Shown piece by piece: positions 51,844 to 61,715 of a stretch of 64,000 nucleotides of DNA. Position 1 is the first letter of the stretch; the number at the start of each line of letters is the position of its first letter. Source of the stretch: a bacterium. GTDB lineage: Bacteria > Vulcanimicrobiota > Vulcanimicrobiia > Vulcanimicrobiales > Vulcanimicrobiaceae. The DNA is taken from NCBI GenBank assembly GCA_021790935.1, contig JAJYFL010000006.1, positions 119,602 through 183,601 on the forward strand, given 5' to 3'. The translations under genes and the position numbers were made by a program. Under the pieces are notes generated by a model, which saw only the letters and a program-made list of their open reading frames with translations, did no database searches and had not been told where the DNA came from.

Positions 51844-53777
51844 TCCGCCGGCTGCTCATTGCCAACCGCGGCGAGATCGCCGTGCGCGTTGCGCGCGGCG
51901 CGCGCGAGATGGGCATCGCGCCGGTGGGCATCTACTCCGAAGCCGACGCGCAGGCGTACCATCTCGAATTCATGGACGATGCCGTCTGCGTCGGTCCGGC
52001 TGCGGCCGCCGATTCCTATCTCAACGCCGATGCGATCGTGGCGGCGGCGAGGACGCTGCGTGCGGATGCGATTCATCCGGGCTACGGTTTCCTCTCAGAG
52101 CGAGCCGAGTTTGCGCGCTCGGTGCGCGACGCCGGTATCGTCTTCGTCGGTCCGTCGCCCGAGGCCATGGCAGCGATGGGCAGTAAGATCGAAGCGAAGC
52201 GCCGCGTGCGCGCGTTCGGCGTGCCGGTCGTGCCGGGGTACGACGGCGACGATCTTTCCGTGGCGCGACTGCGCGGAGAAGCGGAGCGCATCGGGATGCC
52301 GCTGCTGATCAAGGCGAGCGCCGGGGGCGGCGGGCGCGGCATGCGCCTGGTCGAGGATCCGGCAGCCTTCGAAGAAGCGCTGGAAGCCGCCAAACGCGAA
52401 GCGCTCGCCGCGTTCGGAAGCGATGCGGTGCTGCTCGAGCGCTACCTGCGCCGGCCGCGCCATATCGAATTCCAGATTCTCGCCGACGAGCACGGCCGCG
52501 TGATTCACCTCGGCGAGCGCGAGTGTTCGATTCAGCGGCGCCATCAGAAGATCGTCGAGGAGGCGCCGTCCGTGGCGCTGCGGCCCGAACTGCGCGCCGA
52601 GATGGGCGCCGCAGCCGTGCGCGCCGCCGCTTCGGTAAATTACACGAACGCGGGCACCTGCGAGTTTATGCTCGACGAAGACGGCCGATTCTACTTTCTC
52701 GAGATGAACGCACGCCTGCAGGTCGAGCATCCGGTCACCGAGATGGTCTACGGCATCGATCTCGTTCACTGGCAGTTGCGCATCGCCGGCGGCGAAGCGC
52801 TCGAGATCGCGCAGGAGGACGTCCGTCCGCGGGGCTGGGCGGTCGAAGCGCGCATCTATGCGGAAGATCCCGCCAATCATCTGCTGCCGTCGACCGGAAC
52901 GATCGCGGCGTGGGAGCCGCCGCAGGGACCGGGCATTCGCGTCGATGCGGGCGTGCGAGCGGGGAGCGAGGTCGGCGTGTATTACGATCCGATGCTCGCG
53001 AAGCTGATCGTTTGGGCCGAAGACCGCGCGGGCGCGGTGCGCCGGCTTACCGGAGCGTTGCAGGATTTCCATATCGAAGGCATCCGCGCGAACGTTCCGC
53101 TGCTGCTCTGGATCGCACGCGACGCGGCCTTCCGCGCCGGCGATACGACGACGCAGTTCTTGGCGGAGCGTCTCGACGAATCGGCCTTCGCGCCCGCAGC
53201 GCCCCCACCGGAGGCTGCGCTGCTGGTGGTTGCGGGCATCCTGAGCGGAGGCCGCGCCCCGTGGCGCGTCGGCGGCATCGGCGTCCCGCTGCGCCTGTGC
53301 TGCGACGGCACGCAGATCGTAGTCGAAGCCGACGCGACCGCCGAAGGCGGCGCCTGGGATCTGCGCGGCGATCTCGCCGGACGCCTGCGCGTACGCGAGC
53401 ACGGTACGCGCCTGCACGCGACGCTCGGAGATCGCGAAACGGCCGGCACCGTAGAACTTCACGGCGATACGTTCGCAGCGCACGTCGATGGCCGCAGCTA
53501 CGCATTTGCGTTCAGCCGCGGGCGCGTCGCCGAAGCGTCGGCGCGCGGCGCGGCCGGCGGCGCGGCCGGCTCGATCGCCGCACCGATGCCGGGAAAGATC
53601 GTCAAAGTCGCCGTCCGCGAAGGAGATGCCGTGGCGGCGCACGACCTGTTGATCGTGCTGGAGGCCATGAAGATGGAGCACCGCATTGAAGCGCCGGGTC
53701 ACGGCATCGTGAAACGCGTCGTCGTTCGCGAAGGCGAGATCGTCGCCGGCTTCGCGCCGCTGCTGGAGTTGGAGTAG
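51840..53777 (+). CDS. liuD: Methylcrotonoyl-CoA carboxylase alpha subunit (biotin carboxylase + BCCP)
   Basis: A 645-residue protein. The biotin carboxylase domain (1 to about 450) has RLLIANRGEIAVRVARGARE, IKASAGGGGRGMRLV and FLEMNARLQVEHPVTEMV. A linker with the BT domain follows, and the C-terminal biotinyl domain has the lysine in LEAMKMEHRIEAP. GTG 51840 overlaps the hydratase stop. Together with liuB it forms the carboxylase. Confidence 0.94.
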   Translation: MIRRLLIANRGEIAVRVARGAREMGIAPVGIYSEADAQAYHLEFMDDAVCVGPAAAADSYLNADAIVAAARTLRADAIHPGYGFLSERAEFARSVRDAGIVFVGPSPEAMAAMGSKIEAKRRVRAFGVPVVPGYDGDDLSVARLRGEAERIGMPLLIKASAGGGGRGMRLVEDPAAFEEALEAAKREALAAFGSDAVLLERYLRRPRHIEFQILADEHGRVIHLGERECSIQRRHQKIVEEAPSVALRPELRAEMGAAAVRAAASVNYTNAGTCEFMLDEDGRFYFLEMNARLQVEHPVTEMVYGIDLVHWQLRIAGGEALEIAQEDVRPRGWAVEARIYAEDPANHLLPSTGTIAAWEPPQGPGIRVDAGVRAGSEVGVYYDPMLAKLIVWAEDRAGAVRRLTGALQDFHIEGIRANVPLLLWIARDAAFRAGDTTTQFLAERLDESAFAPAAPPPEAALLVVAGILSGGRAPWRVGGIGVPLRLCCDGTQIVVEADATAEGGAWDLRGDLAGRLRVREHGTRLHATLGDRETAGTVELHGDTFAAHVDGRSYAFAFSRGRVAEASARGAAGGAAGSIAAPMPGKIVKVAVREGDAVAAHDLLIVLEAMKMEHRIEAPGHGIVKRVVVREGEIVAGFAPLLELE

Positions 53778-53781
53778 CGCG

Positions 53782-54693
53782 ATGGTGAACCGCCCGAGAT
53801 ACGTCCGGATCTGCGAGATGGGGCCCCGCGACGGCCTGCAAAACGAGCGCGTCCTGGTATCGACGGACGATAAGGTTCGCTACGTCGATCTGCTCTCCGA
53901 GACGGGGTTATCGTACGTCGAAGCAACCTCGTTCGTCAGCCCCAAAGCGATCCCGCTGCTGGCCGACGCCGCCGAACTCTTCGCGCGTATCCGCAAACGC
54001 CCCGGCGTTCGCTATCCCGTGCTGGTGCCCAACGCGAAAGGCTTGGAACGCGCCCGGGCAGCCGGCGCCGACGCCATCGCGGTCTTCACCGCGGCCTCGG
54101 AGGCCTTCACCAAACGCAACATCAACATGACGATCGACGATTCGATCGAGACGTTCCGCGGCGTCGTCTCGGAGGCAAAGGCCGGCGGCATGTGGGTGCG
54201 CGGGTACGTCTCCACCGCCTTCGGCTCGCCGTTCGGCGACGTGGTTACGCCGCACGCGGTCGTCGCGGTGGCGAAGCGCCTTATCGATATCGGCTGCGAC
54301 GAGATCTCGATCGGCGATACGATCGGCGTGGGCGTCCCAAGCCAGGTCGACGAGATGGTGCCGATGCTCGCCAAGGCCATCGGCCTCGAACGGCTCGCGC
54401 TGCACTTTCACGATACGCGCGGCACCGCACTCGCCAACATCTACGCGGCGTTGCAGCACGGCGTCTTCATCTTCGATTCGAGCGCCGGCGGTCTGGGCGG
54501 CTGCCCGTATGCGCCCGGCGCGACCGGCAACGTCGGGACGGAGGACGTGCTCTACATGCTGCACGGCATGGCCATCGAAACCGGCGTCGACTTAGCGAAA
54601 GTCCGCGCCGCGTCGCGTTTTATCGCGGGCGTGCTCGACCACGAACTCACGAGCAAGGCGTTTCAAGCGCTAGAAAAGGCGGTTGCCCCATGA
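53782..54693 (+). CDS. mvaB: Hydroxymethylglutaryl-CoA lyase
   Basis: A 303-residue TIM-barrel lyase that cleaves HMG-CoA to acetyl-CoA and acetoacetate, the last step of leucine breakdown. The catalytic Arg and Asp lie in CEMGPRDGLQNE, metal ligands in LHFHDTRGTALAN, and the active-site Cys loop is GLGGCPYAPGATGNVGTED. It ends ATGA into the amidohydrolase gene. Confidence 0.94.
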   Translation: MVNRPRYVRICEMGPRDGLQNERVLVSTDDKVRYVDLLSETGLSYVEATSFVSPKAIPLLADAAELFARIRKRPGVRYPVLVPNAKGLERARAAGADAIAVFTAASEAFTKRNINMTIDDSIETFRGVVSEAKAGGMWVRGYVSTAFGSPFGDVVTPHAVVAVAKRLIDIGCDEISIGDTIGVGVPSQVDEMVPMLAKAIGLERLALHFHDTRGTALANIYAALQHGVFIFDSSAGGLGGCPYAPGATGNVGTEDVLYMLHGMAIETGVDLAKVRAASRFIAGVLDHELTSKAFQALEKAVAP

Positions 54694-55838
54694 TCGTCCG
54701 TTGCGGCGTACTCTACGACGGTTCGCTCGCGCCCCCGCGGCGCAACGCCGACCTTACGATCGCGGATGGCCGCATCGCGGAGATTCGCGACGCGAGCGGA
54801 GCGTTCGATCTCGAAGCAGCCTGCGTGACGCCGGGTTTGGTCAACGCGCACGCACACCTCGAGGCGAACGGCGAGCCCGACACGATGGCAGCCGTTCTCG
54901 GTACGACGCCGACCCAGCGCATGCTGCGCGCCGCCGGAAACGCAGCCAAGGCCCTGGCCGCAGGCGTCACGACCTTGCGCGATCTCGGTGCCTCGGAACG
55001 TTTGGCGATCGATCTGCGCGATGCCATCGACGCGGGGCGCGTGCCCGGCCCGCGCATCAGCGCCGCCGGAAACGTTCTCTGCATGACGGGCGGCCACGGT
55101 TGGTTCATCGGGCGCGCCGTCGACGGACCGTGGGATGCGCGCAAAGCCGTGCGCGAGCAGCGCTGGTACGGTGCGGACTGCATCAAACTCATCGCCACCG
55201 GCGGCGTACTCACGAAGGGCGCGGTTCCCGGCATCGCGCAGCTCAGCGAGGAAGAGATGCAGGCCGCGTGCCTCGAGGCCCATCACCACGGCATGCGCGT
55301 CGCGGCGCACGCGATCGGGACCGACGGCATCAACAATGCGTTACGGGCCGGCGTCGACTCCATCGAGCACGGGCACATGCTCGATGACGATTCGATCGCG
55401 CTCTTCAAGGCGCGCGGAGCGTATCTCGTACCGACGCTCACCGCGCCGACGTGTATCCTCGAGCACGCCGGCGACGGCAGCCAGCCCGATTTCGTCGTTC
55501 GCAAGGCACGCGAGGTAAACGCGCACATGGTGGAGAGCATCAAGCGCGCGTTTACGATGGGCGTGAAAATCGCGGGCGGCTCCGACGCCGGCACGCCCTA
55601 CAACTACCACGAGAACTACGCCTACGAGGTCGAACTGATGCACCGGCTCCTGGGCATGACGCCGCAGGTGGCCCTGCACGCGGCGACCGCCGTCGCAGCC
55701 GAGCTGATCGGCCTGCATCGCGGCGTGCTGGAGCCGGGAGAGCCGGCCGATCTGCTCCTGCTCGATCGCGACGCCGGCGAGGACGTGCGCGCGCTCGTGC
55801 GGCCGCGAGCCGTCATAAAGGCCGGCACCCTCGCGTGA
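54690..55838 (+). CDS. Metal-dependent amidohydrolase (imidazolonepropionase-like)
   Basis: A 382-residue amidohydrolase. The metal ligands are H54 and H56 (NAHAHLE), the likely carbamylated K166 (CIKLIATGG), H207 and H227 and a late Asp in GGSDAGTP. This is the pattern of prolidase/Xaa-Pro-like or imidazolone amidohydrolases. Its place after the leucine genes may mean it frees amino acids from peptides or N-acyl derivatives, but that is a guess. GTGA overlap with the next gene. Confidence 0.85.
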   Translation: MIVRCGVLYDGSLAPPRRNADLTIADGRIAEIRDASGAFDLEAACVTPGLVNAHAHLEANGEPDTMAAVLGTTPTQRMLRAAGNAAKALAAGVTTLRDLGASERLAIDLRDAIDAGRVPGPRISAAGNVLCMTGGHGWFIGRAVDGPWDARKAVREQRWYGADCIKLIATGGVLTKGAVPGIAQLSEEEMQAACLEAHHHGMRVAAHAIGTDGINNALRAGVDSIEHGHMLDDDSIALFKARGAYLVPTLTAPTCILEHAGDGSQPDFVVRKAREVNAHMVESIKRAFTMGVKIAGGSDAGTPYNYHENYAYEVELMHRLLGMTPQVALHAATAVAAELIGLHRGVLEPGEPADLLLLDRDAGEDVRALVRPRAVIKAGTLA

Positions 55839-56971
55839 ACCTGCGGGGCCTGCGCCTAGCGGTGCTTGCGCCGATCGCGTGGCCCTCACCGCCGCCCGGG
55901 TACGGTCCGTGGGAGCAGATCGCCTACAACATCGCCGACGGCATGCGCCGCCGCGGCCTCGACGTCACGCTCTTCGCAACCGGCAACTCGCAGTTCGCGG
56001 GCCGGCTCGAGTCGGTCGTTCCGGTCGGGTGCGCCGAGGATCCCGCGCTCGATGGCGACGTCTACGCCGCCTTGCACGCCGGGCGCCTCTTCGAGCGAGC
56101 GCGCGATTTCGATCTCATCCACAACAATTTCGACTGGAAGCCGATGACCTACGCGCTCGGCAGCAGCGCCCCGCCGCTGGTGACGACGATCCACGGTTTC
56201 TCGTCGCCGCAGATCCTGGCTGCCTACTACGGCTGCGCGCATCGCAGTTTCTACTGTTCGATCAGCGATGCGGACCGCGACCCCGGTCTATCCTATCTGG
56301 CGACGACCTACAACGGCATCGACCCTACGGAGTTCACGTTTAGCGAACGGCCCGGCGACTATCTGGTCTTCCTCGGACGGCTCCATCCCGAGAAGGGCAC
56401 GCATCTGGCGATCGAGATCGCCAAGCGCGCCGGCGTCCGTTTGAAGATCGCGGCGATCCCGCACGACCTCGAGTATTTCAAGACGCACGTGGAACCGCAC
56501 GTCGACGGCGACCGCATTCAATTCCTCGGCGCCGTACGGCGCGAGGCGCGCAACGAACTTTTGAGCGGCGCCCTCGCGCTCGTGCACGCGACGACGCGCC
56601 CCGAGCGTTTCGGCCTCACGATGATCGAGGCGATGGCCTGCGGTACGCCCGTTCTCGGCGCAAGGATGGGTTCGATACCCGAGATCGTCGTCGACGGCGT
56701 AACGGGCTTTCTGTTCGACGACGTCGCCGAAGCCGTCGGCCGCGTGCCGCAGCTCGCCGAACTTAACCGGCGCGCGTGCCGCGAACGCGTGGAGGCGGAG
56801 TTCGACGTCGAGCGCATGATCGACCGCTATCTCGCCGCGTACGAGCGCGCGATCGAGCTTCGGCTGCCGGCTCCGCCTACCGCCGGCGAGCTGCGCTGGC
56901 GCGCCCACGATTGGTGGGATCGCCCCATGGCATACACCGAGATTCCGCCGAAGCCGCGCAGCGCGTTCTAG
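55835..56971 (+). CDS. Glycosyltransferase family 4
   Basis: A 378-residue GT4 enzyme. The acceptor-side start is VLAPIAWPSPPPGYGPWEQIAYNIADGMRRRG. The donor-side has VFLGRLHPEKGTHLAIEIAKRAG and the ER/EX7E-like RPERFGLTMIEAMACGTPVLGARMGSIPEIV. Sugar and acceptor are unknown. Its stop TAG overlaps the purK stop on the other strand in the palindrome CTAG. Confidence 0.88.
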   Translation: MNLRGLRLAVLAPIAWPSPPPGYGPWEQIAYNIADGMRRRGLDVTLFATGNSQFAGRLESVVPVGCAEDPALDGDVYAALHAGRLFERARDFDLIHNNFDWKPMTYALGSSAPPLVTTIHGFSSPQILAAYYGCAHRSFYCSISDADRDPGLSYLATTYNGIDPTEFTFSERPGDYLVFLGRLHPEKGTHLAIEIAKRAGVRLKIAAIPHDLEYFKTHVEPHVDGDRIQFLGAVRREARNELLSGALALVHATTRPERFGLTMIEAMACGTPVLGARMGSIPEIVVDGVTGFLFDDVAEAVGRVPQLAELNRRACRERVEAEFDVERMIDRYLAAYERAIELRLPAPPTAGELRWRAHDWWDRPMAYTEIPPKPRSAF

Positions 56972-58110
56972 GCGTCCTCCTCGACCCAGCGCAGCGTCGC
57001 CTGCGCGGCGCGCGCGCGCTCGAGGGCGGCATCGTCGATCGGGCCGTCGACGAGCATCGTGAAATGCGCCATCTTGCGCCGGGCAACCGCATGCTTCTTA
57101 CCGTAGACGTGCAGTACGATCGACGGGTCCGCGAGCAGTCGTTCTACGCCGGAGAGATGGTTGCCGGTGCCGGCGCCGAGAACGTTGACCATGACGGCGG
57201 AACGCAAGAGCTGCGGCGGCGAGAGCGGCAAGCCGCAGACGGCGCGCACGTGCTGCTCGTATTGCGAGCACGAGGTTGCGTCGATGGTGTAGTGCCCGCT
57301 GTTGTGCGGCCGGGGTGCGATCTCGTTGACCAAGAGATCGTTCCCCGGCGTGAGGAAGAACTCCACGCAGCACGTACCGACGATGCCCAATCCATGCGCG
57401 ATCGTCTCGGCTGCGGCGCGCGCGCGGGCGGCGACGCCCGGCGGAACGCGTGCCGGTGCGATCGAGATCGCGAGGATTCCGTCGTCATGCACGTTCTCCG
57501 TTACGGGATAGCTGACGATGCGCTCCGGTGACTGGCGCGCGCAGATGACGCTGAGTTCGCGTTCGAAGTGCACGAACCGTTCGAAGATCAGGGCCGCGCC
57601 GCGTGCCTGCGCAAACGCTCGCTCGGCCGCGGCAAGAGAATCCACGCGCCATTGCCCCTTGCCGTCGTAACCGCCGCGCACCGTCTTCATCACCGCCGGA
57701 AGGCCGACGCTCGATACGGCGCGCCGCACGTCTTCGATGCGCTCGATCGCTTCGAAATCGGCCGTCGCGATGCCGCACTCGCGCACGAACGCCTTCTCGA
57801 GCAAGCGGTCTTGCGTGATGCCCAGGACCGCGCTGCTCGGCGTAACGGCGTATCCGCGGCGTTCGAGGTACCGCACCGACTCGATCGCGATGTTCTCGAA
57901 TTCGTAGGTGACGATATCGGTGCGCCGCCCGAGCTCCTCGATCGCCTGCATATCGTCGTACGGCGCGACGATCTGATCGTCGGCAATCTGCCCGCACGGC
58001 GAATGCGGTGTCGGATCGAGTACGACGACGCCGTACCCCATGCGCTTGGCGTCGAGAGCGAACATGCGGCCGAGTTGACCGCCCCCGATCACGCCGATGG
58101 TTGCGATCAC
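56968..58110 (-). CDS. purK: N5-carboxyaminoimidazole ribonucleotide synthase
   Basis: A 380-residue ATP-grasp enzyme that carboxylates AIR with bicarbonate. It starts [21 protein letters not shown] and has the ATP-grasp motifs [15 protein letters not shown] and [33 protein letters not shown] 58110 overlaps the purE stop. The pair makes CAIR in de novo purine synthesis. Confidence 0.95.
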   Translation of the reverse strand: MIATIGVIGGGQLGRMFALDAKRMGYGVVVLDPTPHSPCGQIADDQIVAPYDDMQAIEELGRRTDIVTYEFENIAIESVRYLERRGYAVTPSSAVLGITQDRLLEKAFVRECGIATADFEAIERIEDVRRAVSSVGLPAVMKTVRGGYDGKGQWRVDSLAAAERAFAQARGAALIFERFVHFERELSVICARQSPERIVSYPVTENVHDDGILAISIAPARVPPGVAARARAAAETIAHGLGIVGTCCVEFFLTPGNDLLVNEIAPRPHNSGHYTIDATSCSQYEQHVRAVCGLPLSPPQLLRSAVMVNVLGAGTGNHLSGVERLLADPSIVLHVYGKKHAVARRKMAHFTMLVDGPIDDAALERARAAQATLRWVEEDA

Positions 58111-58592
58111 AGTTTGATGGAGGTGACCGCGTCGTGCATGCGTTGCACGTAGGCGGCCAAACGCGCGGCCAGGGCTTCGTCCTGCAGCGCGAGGATCCGC
58201 GCCGCGAAGATCGCGGCGTTGCTGCTGTTGCCGATCGCCATGGTTGCAACCGGTACGCCCGCGGGCATCTGAGCGATCGAGAGCAGCGAGTCGATTCCGC
58301 TCAGCGCCTTCGAGCGAACGGGTACGCCGATGACCGGCAGGAGCGTCTTCGCCGCGGTCATCCCGGGAAGATGCGCCGCACCGCCTGCCCCCGCGATGAT
58401 CGCCCGCAAGCCTCGACCGGCCGCCTGCTCGGCGTACGCGAACATCTCGTCCGGCGTCCGGTGCGCCGAAACGACCCGCATCTCGTAGGGAATCTCCAGC
58501 GCCTTGAGGGTATCGCGCGCGCCGGCCATCGTCTCGATATCCGAGACGCTGCCCATGATGATCCCGACCAGGGGAGCGTTTGTCTCTGCCAT
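58107..58592 (-). CDS. purE: N5-carboxyaminoimidazole ribonucleotide mutase
   Basis: A 161-residue class I PurE. The GSVSDIETM motif, the [16 protein letters not shown] loop and [19 protein letters not shown] are intact. It interconverts N5-CAIR and CAIR. ATG 58592 lies in the start region of the divergent hydrolase gene, so a shared divergent promoter region is squeezed into about 70 bp. Confidence 0.96.
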   Translation of the reverse strand: MAETNAPLVGIIMGSVSDIETMAGARDTLKALEIPYEMRVVSAHRTPDEMFAYAEQAAGRGLRAIIAGAGGAAHLPGMTAAKTLLPVIGVPVRSKALSGIDSLLSIAQMPAGVPVATMAIGNSSNAAIFAARILALQDEALAARLAAYVQRMHDAVTSIKL

Positions 58593-58663
58593 TCCAACTC
58601 GCCTTCGAGTCGGCCGCACGGGCGCCCTTGGGGATACGCTTGGAGCGCGGCGAAGAGCGCGGC

Positions 58664-59836
58664 GTGGCGAAGTTCCTCCTCGGTATCAACTACTGGCCCC
58701 GGCGCAGCGCCATGTATATGTGGCAGCGCTTCGACCTCGGCGAGATCCGCGAGGACCTCGCACGCATGCGCGAACTCGGGCTGCAGGCGGTACGCTTCTT
58801 TCTTTCGTGGGAGGCGTTCCAGCCGCAGGCGGATCTCATCGACCGCGCCGCCCTGGGGCGCCTCGACGGCTTGCTGGATGCGGTCGCCGGTGCCGGCCTG
58901 CGCGCCATCCCCACCTTTTTTACCGGCCACATGAGCGGCGTGAACTGGCTGCCCGAATGGACCCTCGATTCGGCGACGCCGCACGGCCGCTTCCGAACCT
59001 ACTGCGGTGGCGCCGAACGCCCGTACGGCATCGGAGATATGTACGGCGGCCCGCTGCTCGCGGCGCAGCGCCTGCAGGTGCGCACGATCGGCGAGCGCTG
59101 CCGCGATCACCCCGCAATCTACGCTTGGGATCTCGGGAACGAGTTCAGCAACCTGCGCGAGCCGCGAACGCCCGCCGACGCAGCGCAGTGGAGCAAGACG
59201 CTCGCGCACGATCTGCTCGAAACCTCGGGGATCGCGTGTTCGGCCGGGACGCATGGCGAAGATATCACGTTCGACCGCAACATTCGCCCCTCGTCGCTCT
59301 GCAGGCCGTTCGCTTTCGCCAGCATGCACGGGTACTCGGTCTACAGCGCCTTCGCGCGCGGCCGGCTGGATAGCGGCGTCGTGCCGTTCCTCTGCCGGGT
59401 GATGCAGTCGTGCGCCGGAACGCCGGTGCTGTTCGGCGAGTTCGGCAACCCGACGTGTCCGCCGGGAGCGGTTCGGCCGGGAGCCTCTCCCTTTGCGTGC
59501 TTGAGCGAAGACGAGATGGCCGGCTACGGGTACGCGGTGCTCGACGCGCTGCAGCGGCAGGGCGCGCTCGGCGGCTTGTGGTGGTGCTGGGCAGATTACG
59601 CCGGCGAAATTGCGGATCTCGCACCCTTCGATCGCGCGCCGCACGAACTAACCTTCGGCATCGTGCGCGGCGACGGCAGCGAGAAACCCGTGGCCCGCAT
59701 GCTGGCACGCTTCGCGCGCGAAGAGCGCGAGGTGACGGCGCCTCCGCCGCCGATCCTCGACGAGTCCACGTACTTCGCGGGCTTGCCCGGCGCCGTGGAG
59801 AGCGCGTATCGCGCGTATCTCGAGACCGATGGCTGA
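58664..59836 (+). CDS. Glycoside hydrolase, GH5-like (mannanase-type)
   Basis: A 390-residue clan A TIM-barrel hydrolase. The acid/base is E160 in [10 protein letters not shown] and the nucleophile is E259 in VLFGEFGNP. The start [32 protein letters not shown] is typical for beta-mannosidase/mannanase-like GH5 proteins. There is no signal peptide, so it is intracellular. I start at GTG 58664. A TTG at 58580 would overlap purE. It overlaps the next gene by 8 nt. Confidence 0.82.
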   Translation: MAKFLLGINYWPRRSAMYMWQRFDLGEIREDLARMRELGLQAVRFFLSWEAFQPQADLIDRAALGRLDGLLDAVAGAGLRAIPTFFTGHMSGVNWLPEWTLDSATPHGRFRTYCGGAERPYGIGDMYGGPLLAAQRLQVRTIGERCRDHPAIYAWDLGNEFSNLREPRTPADAAQWSKTLAHDLLETSGIACSAGTHGEDITFDRNIRPSSLCRPFAFASMHGYSVYSAFARGRLDSGVVPFLCRVMQSCAGTPVLFGEFGNPTCPPGAVRPGASPFACLSEDEMAGYGYAVLDALQRQGALGGLWWCWADYAGEIADLAPFDRAPHELTFGIVRGDGSEKPVARMLARFAREEREVTAPPPPILDESTYFAGLPGAVESAYRAYLETDG

Positions 59837-60959
59837 GCGGCGCGTTCTCGCCGTCACGGGCGCGAGCTCCGGCATCGGCCGCGCGCTCGCGCGGCAAGCC
59901 GCGCGCGCGGGTTTCGCGGTGGTCGCGATCGCGCGACGCGCCGAGCGCCTCGCGCAGCTCGAAGCCGATATCGTCGCTGCAGGCGGTGCGTGCGCGATCC
60001 TCGCGATGGACGTGCGCGACGCGCGCGCCCCAACGGCGATCCTGGCGGCAGCCCTACGGCGCTTCGGCCGGCTCGACGTGCTCGTGCACAACGCCGGAAT
60101 GGGCGCCCCAGGGACGTTGCTGGCACAGACCGATGCCGCCATCGAAGCGCAGTGGCAGACGCACGTCGCGGCACCGATTCGCATCACGCGCGAAGCCCTG
60201 CCGGCCCTGCGCGCCTCACGCGGACAGATCTTTCTCGTCGGTTCCGGCCTCGCGCGCGTTCCCGCCCCGGGTTACGGTGCGTATTGTGCGGCAAAGGCGG
60301 CCGTGCGCGCCGCCGCGACGCAACTACGCCGCGAGCTGCGCGCCGACGGCATCGCGGTAACCTACGTCGATCCGGGCATCGCCGATACCGAGTTTGCGGA
60401 AGTCTCCGGCACGCCGCGCATCTCGCCGGCATCATTCGCGGTTCCGGCGGAACGCGTCGCGTCGCGCATCCTGCGCGCGGTCGCGTCGCGCCCGGCGCGC
60501 GTCAACGCCGTACCCTGGCAGACCGCGGCCGTCACGCTCGGCGAATGGTTCCCGCGCCTGGCCGATCTCGCAATGCCGGCTCCTCCGGCAACGCTGCCCA
60601 CAACGGCGCCTGCGCCATCGGCGCCCGAGCCGGCCGCTCCAGCCCCGGCCAACGACCTCGAGCTCGCGCTGGCGCCGGTAGCTCGGCGCATGGAGCGCGT
60701 CAAGCTCCCGCTCGCGTTCGTTGCGGAGCTCCTGCAGCCCGAAACCGAACTCCAACTGAGCGAGGTCGCGATGCGCTGGGCCGGCATGCCGAACAAGAAC
60801 GAGCGCGCCGCCATGGCGGAGGTCCTCGAGACGCTGGCGGGCGCCGGCTTTCTCGCGCGCGACGGCGAGGAGCGCTGGCGGGTCCTACGCGCGCCGGGCC
60901 AAGCGGCGCTTGAGCTGTTTGACGCCGATCGCCGCGAAGAAGAGCACCGTGGCGACTAG
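59829..60959 (+). CDS. SDR oxidoreductase fused to a C-terminal helical domain
   Basis: A 376-residue protein. Residues 1-240 are a classical short-chain dehydrogenase with TGASSGIG at 10-17, NAG and the S139-Y152-K156 site. A Pro/Ala linker (about 243-263) joins it to an about 110-residue helical, winged-helix-like region. SDRs of this type are normally 240-260 residues. The last 75 nt overlap the convergent permease gene, so the end could be misassigned. Codon use and the continuing protein-like sequence argue that it is real. Confidence 0.75.
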   Translation: MAERRVLAVTGASSGIGRALARQAARAGFAVVAIARRAERLAQLEADIVAAGGACAILAMDVRDARAPTAILAAALRRFGRLDVLVHNAGMGAPGTLLAQTDAAIEAQWQTHVAAPIRITREALPALRASRGQIFLVGSGLARVPAPGYGAYCAAKAAVRAAATQLRRELRADGIAVTYVDPGIADTEFAEVSGTPRISPASFAVPAERVASRILRAVASRPARVNAVPWQTAAVTLGEWFPRLADLAMPAPPATLPTTAPAPSAPEPAAPAPANDLELALAPVARRMERVKLPLAFVAELLQPETELQLSEVAMRWAGMPNKNERAAMAEVLETLAGAGFLARDGEERWRVLRAPGQAALELFDADRREEEHRGD

Positions 60960-61715
60960 CACGATCGTCGCGCCGCTGCTGCTGCGCAGAAAATACGATA
61001 GGTAGAGCCCGCCGACCGCGCACACCGCGCCGAAGAACGCCGAGAGCGCCATCATGCGGGCAAAACGCGTCGTCAGTTGGTAGGCCGCGGCGGCCGGCGT
61101 GACCAGCAAGGCTGCGACCAAGACGATGCCGACGGCCTGCAGCGAGATGATGATCGTGAACGCCAGCATCACGAGCAGCGCGTACTCGAGAGCGCCCGCG
61201 TCGATGCCGCTTGCCTGCGCGACGATCGGATCGAACGACGTGTAGAGCAGGCCGCGGTATAAGACGACGGTCAGCAGCGCGACCACGAGCCCCAAGACCA
61301 CGATCGTCAGCAGGTCTCGCCGGCCGACCGAGAGGATGTCGCCGAACAGAAAACTCTCGAGATCGATCGCATAGTTGCGCTGGCGGCTCATCAAAAATAT
61401 ACCGAGTGCGAACGCACCGGTAAAGAGCACGCCGATCGTGGTGTCGAGCGAGATCTTTCCACGGCGGTGGACGAACCCGATGCCCAGCGCCGTGACGACC
61501 GCCACGACCGCCGCGCCGAAGTAGTAATCGATCCCGCGAAGATAGGCGATGACGATTCCCGCGAACGACGCATGCGCGATACCATCGCCGATGAACGCGA
61601 GCTTTCGCAGAATCACGTACGTGCCCATCGTCGAGCAGAGCACGCCGACCAGCAGCGCCGCGACGAATGCGCGCTGCATAAAATCGTACTGGAACGGGGC
61701 GAGCAGCGACTCCAT
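60885..61715 (-). CDS. Zinc/manganese ABC transporter permease
   Basis: A 276-residue ABC-3 family permease with about 8-9 membrane segments. The motifs LLVGVLCSTMGTYVILRKLAFIGDGIAHASFAGI and LQAVGIVLVAALLVTPAAAAYQLT are diagnostic of ZnuB/MntC. ATG 61715 overlaps the ATPase stop. Which metal is imported depends on the binding protein. Confidence 0.9.
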   Translation of the reverse strand: MESLLAPFQYDFMQRAFVAALLVGVLCSTMGTYVILRKLAFIGDGIAHASFAGIVIAYLRGIDYYFGAAVVAVVTALGIGFVHRRGKISLDTTIGVLFTGAFALGIFLMSRQRNYAIDLESFLFGDILSVGRRDLLTIVVLGLVVALLTVVLYRGLLYTSFDPIVAQASGIDAGALEYALLVMLAFTIIISLQAVGIVLVAALLVTPAAAAYQLTTRFARMMALSAFFGAVCAVGGLYLSYFLRSSSGATIVLVATVLFFAAIGVKQLKRRLARRA

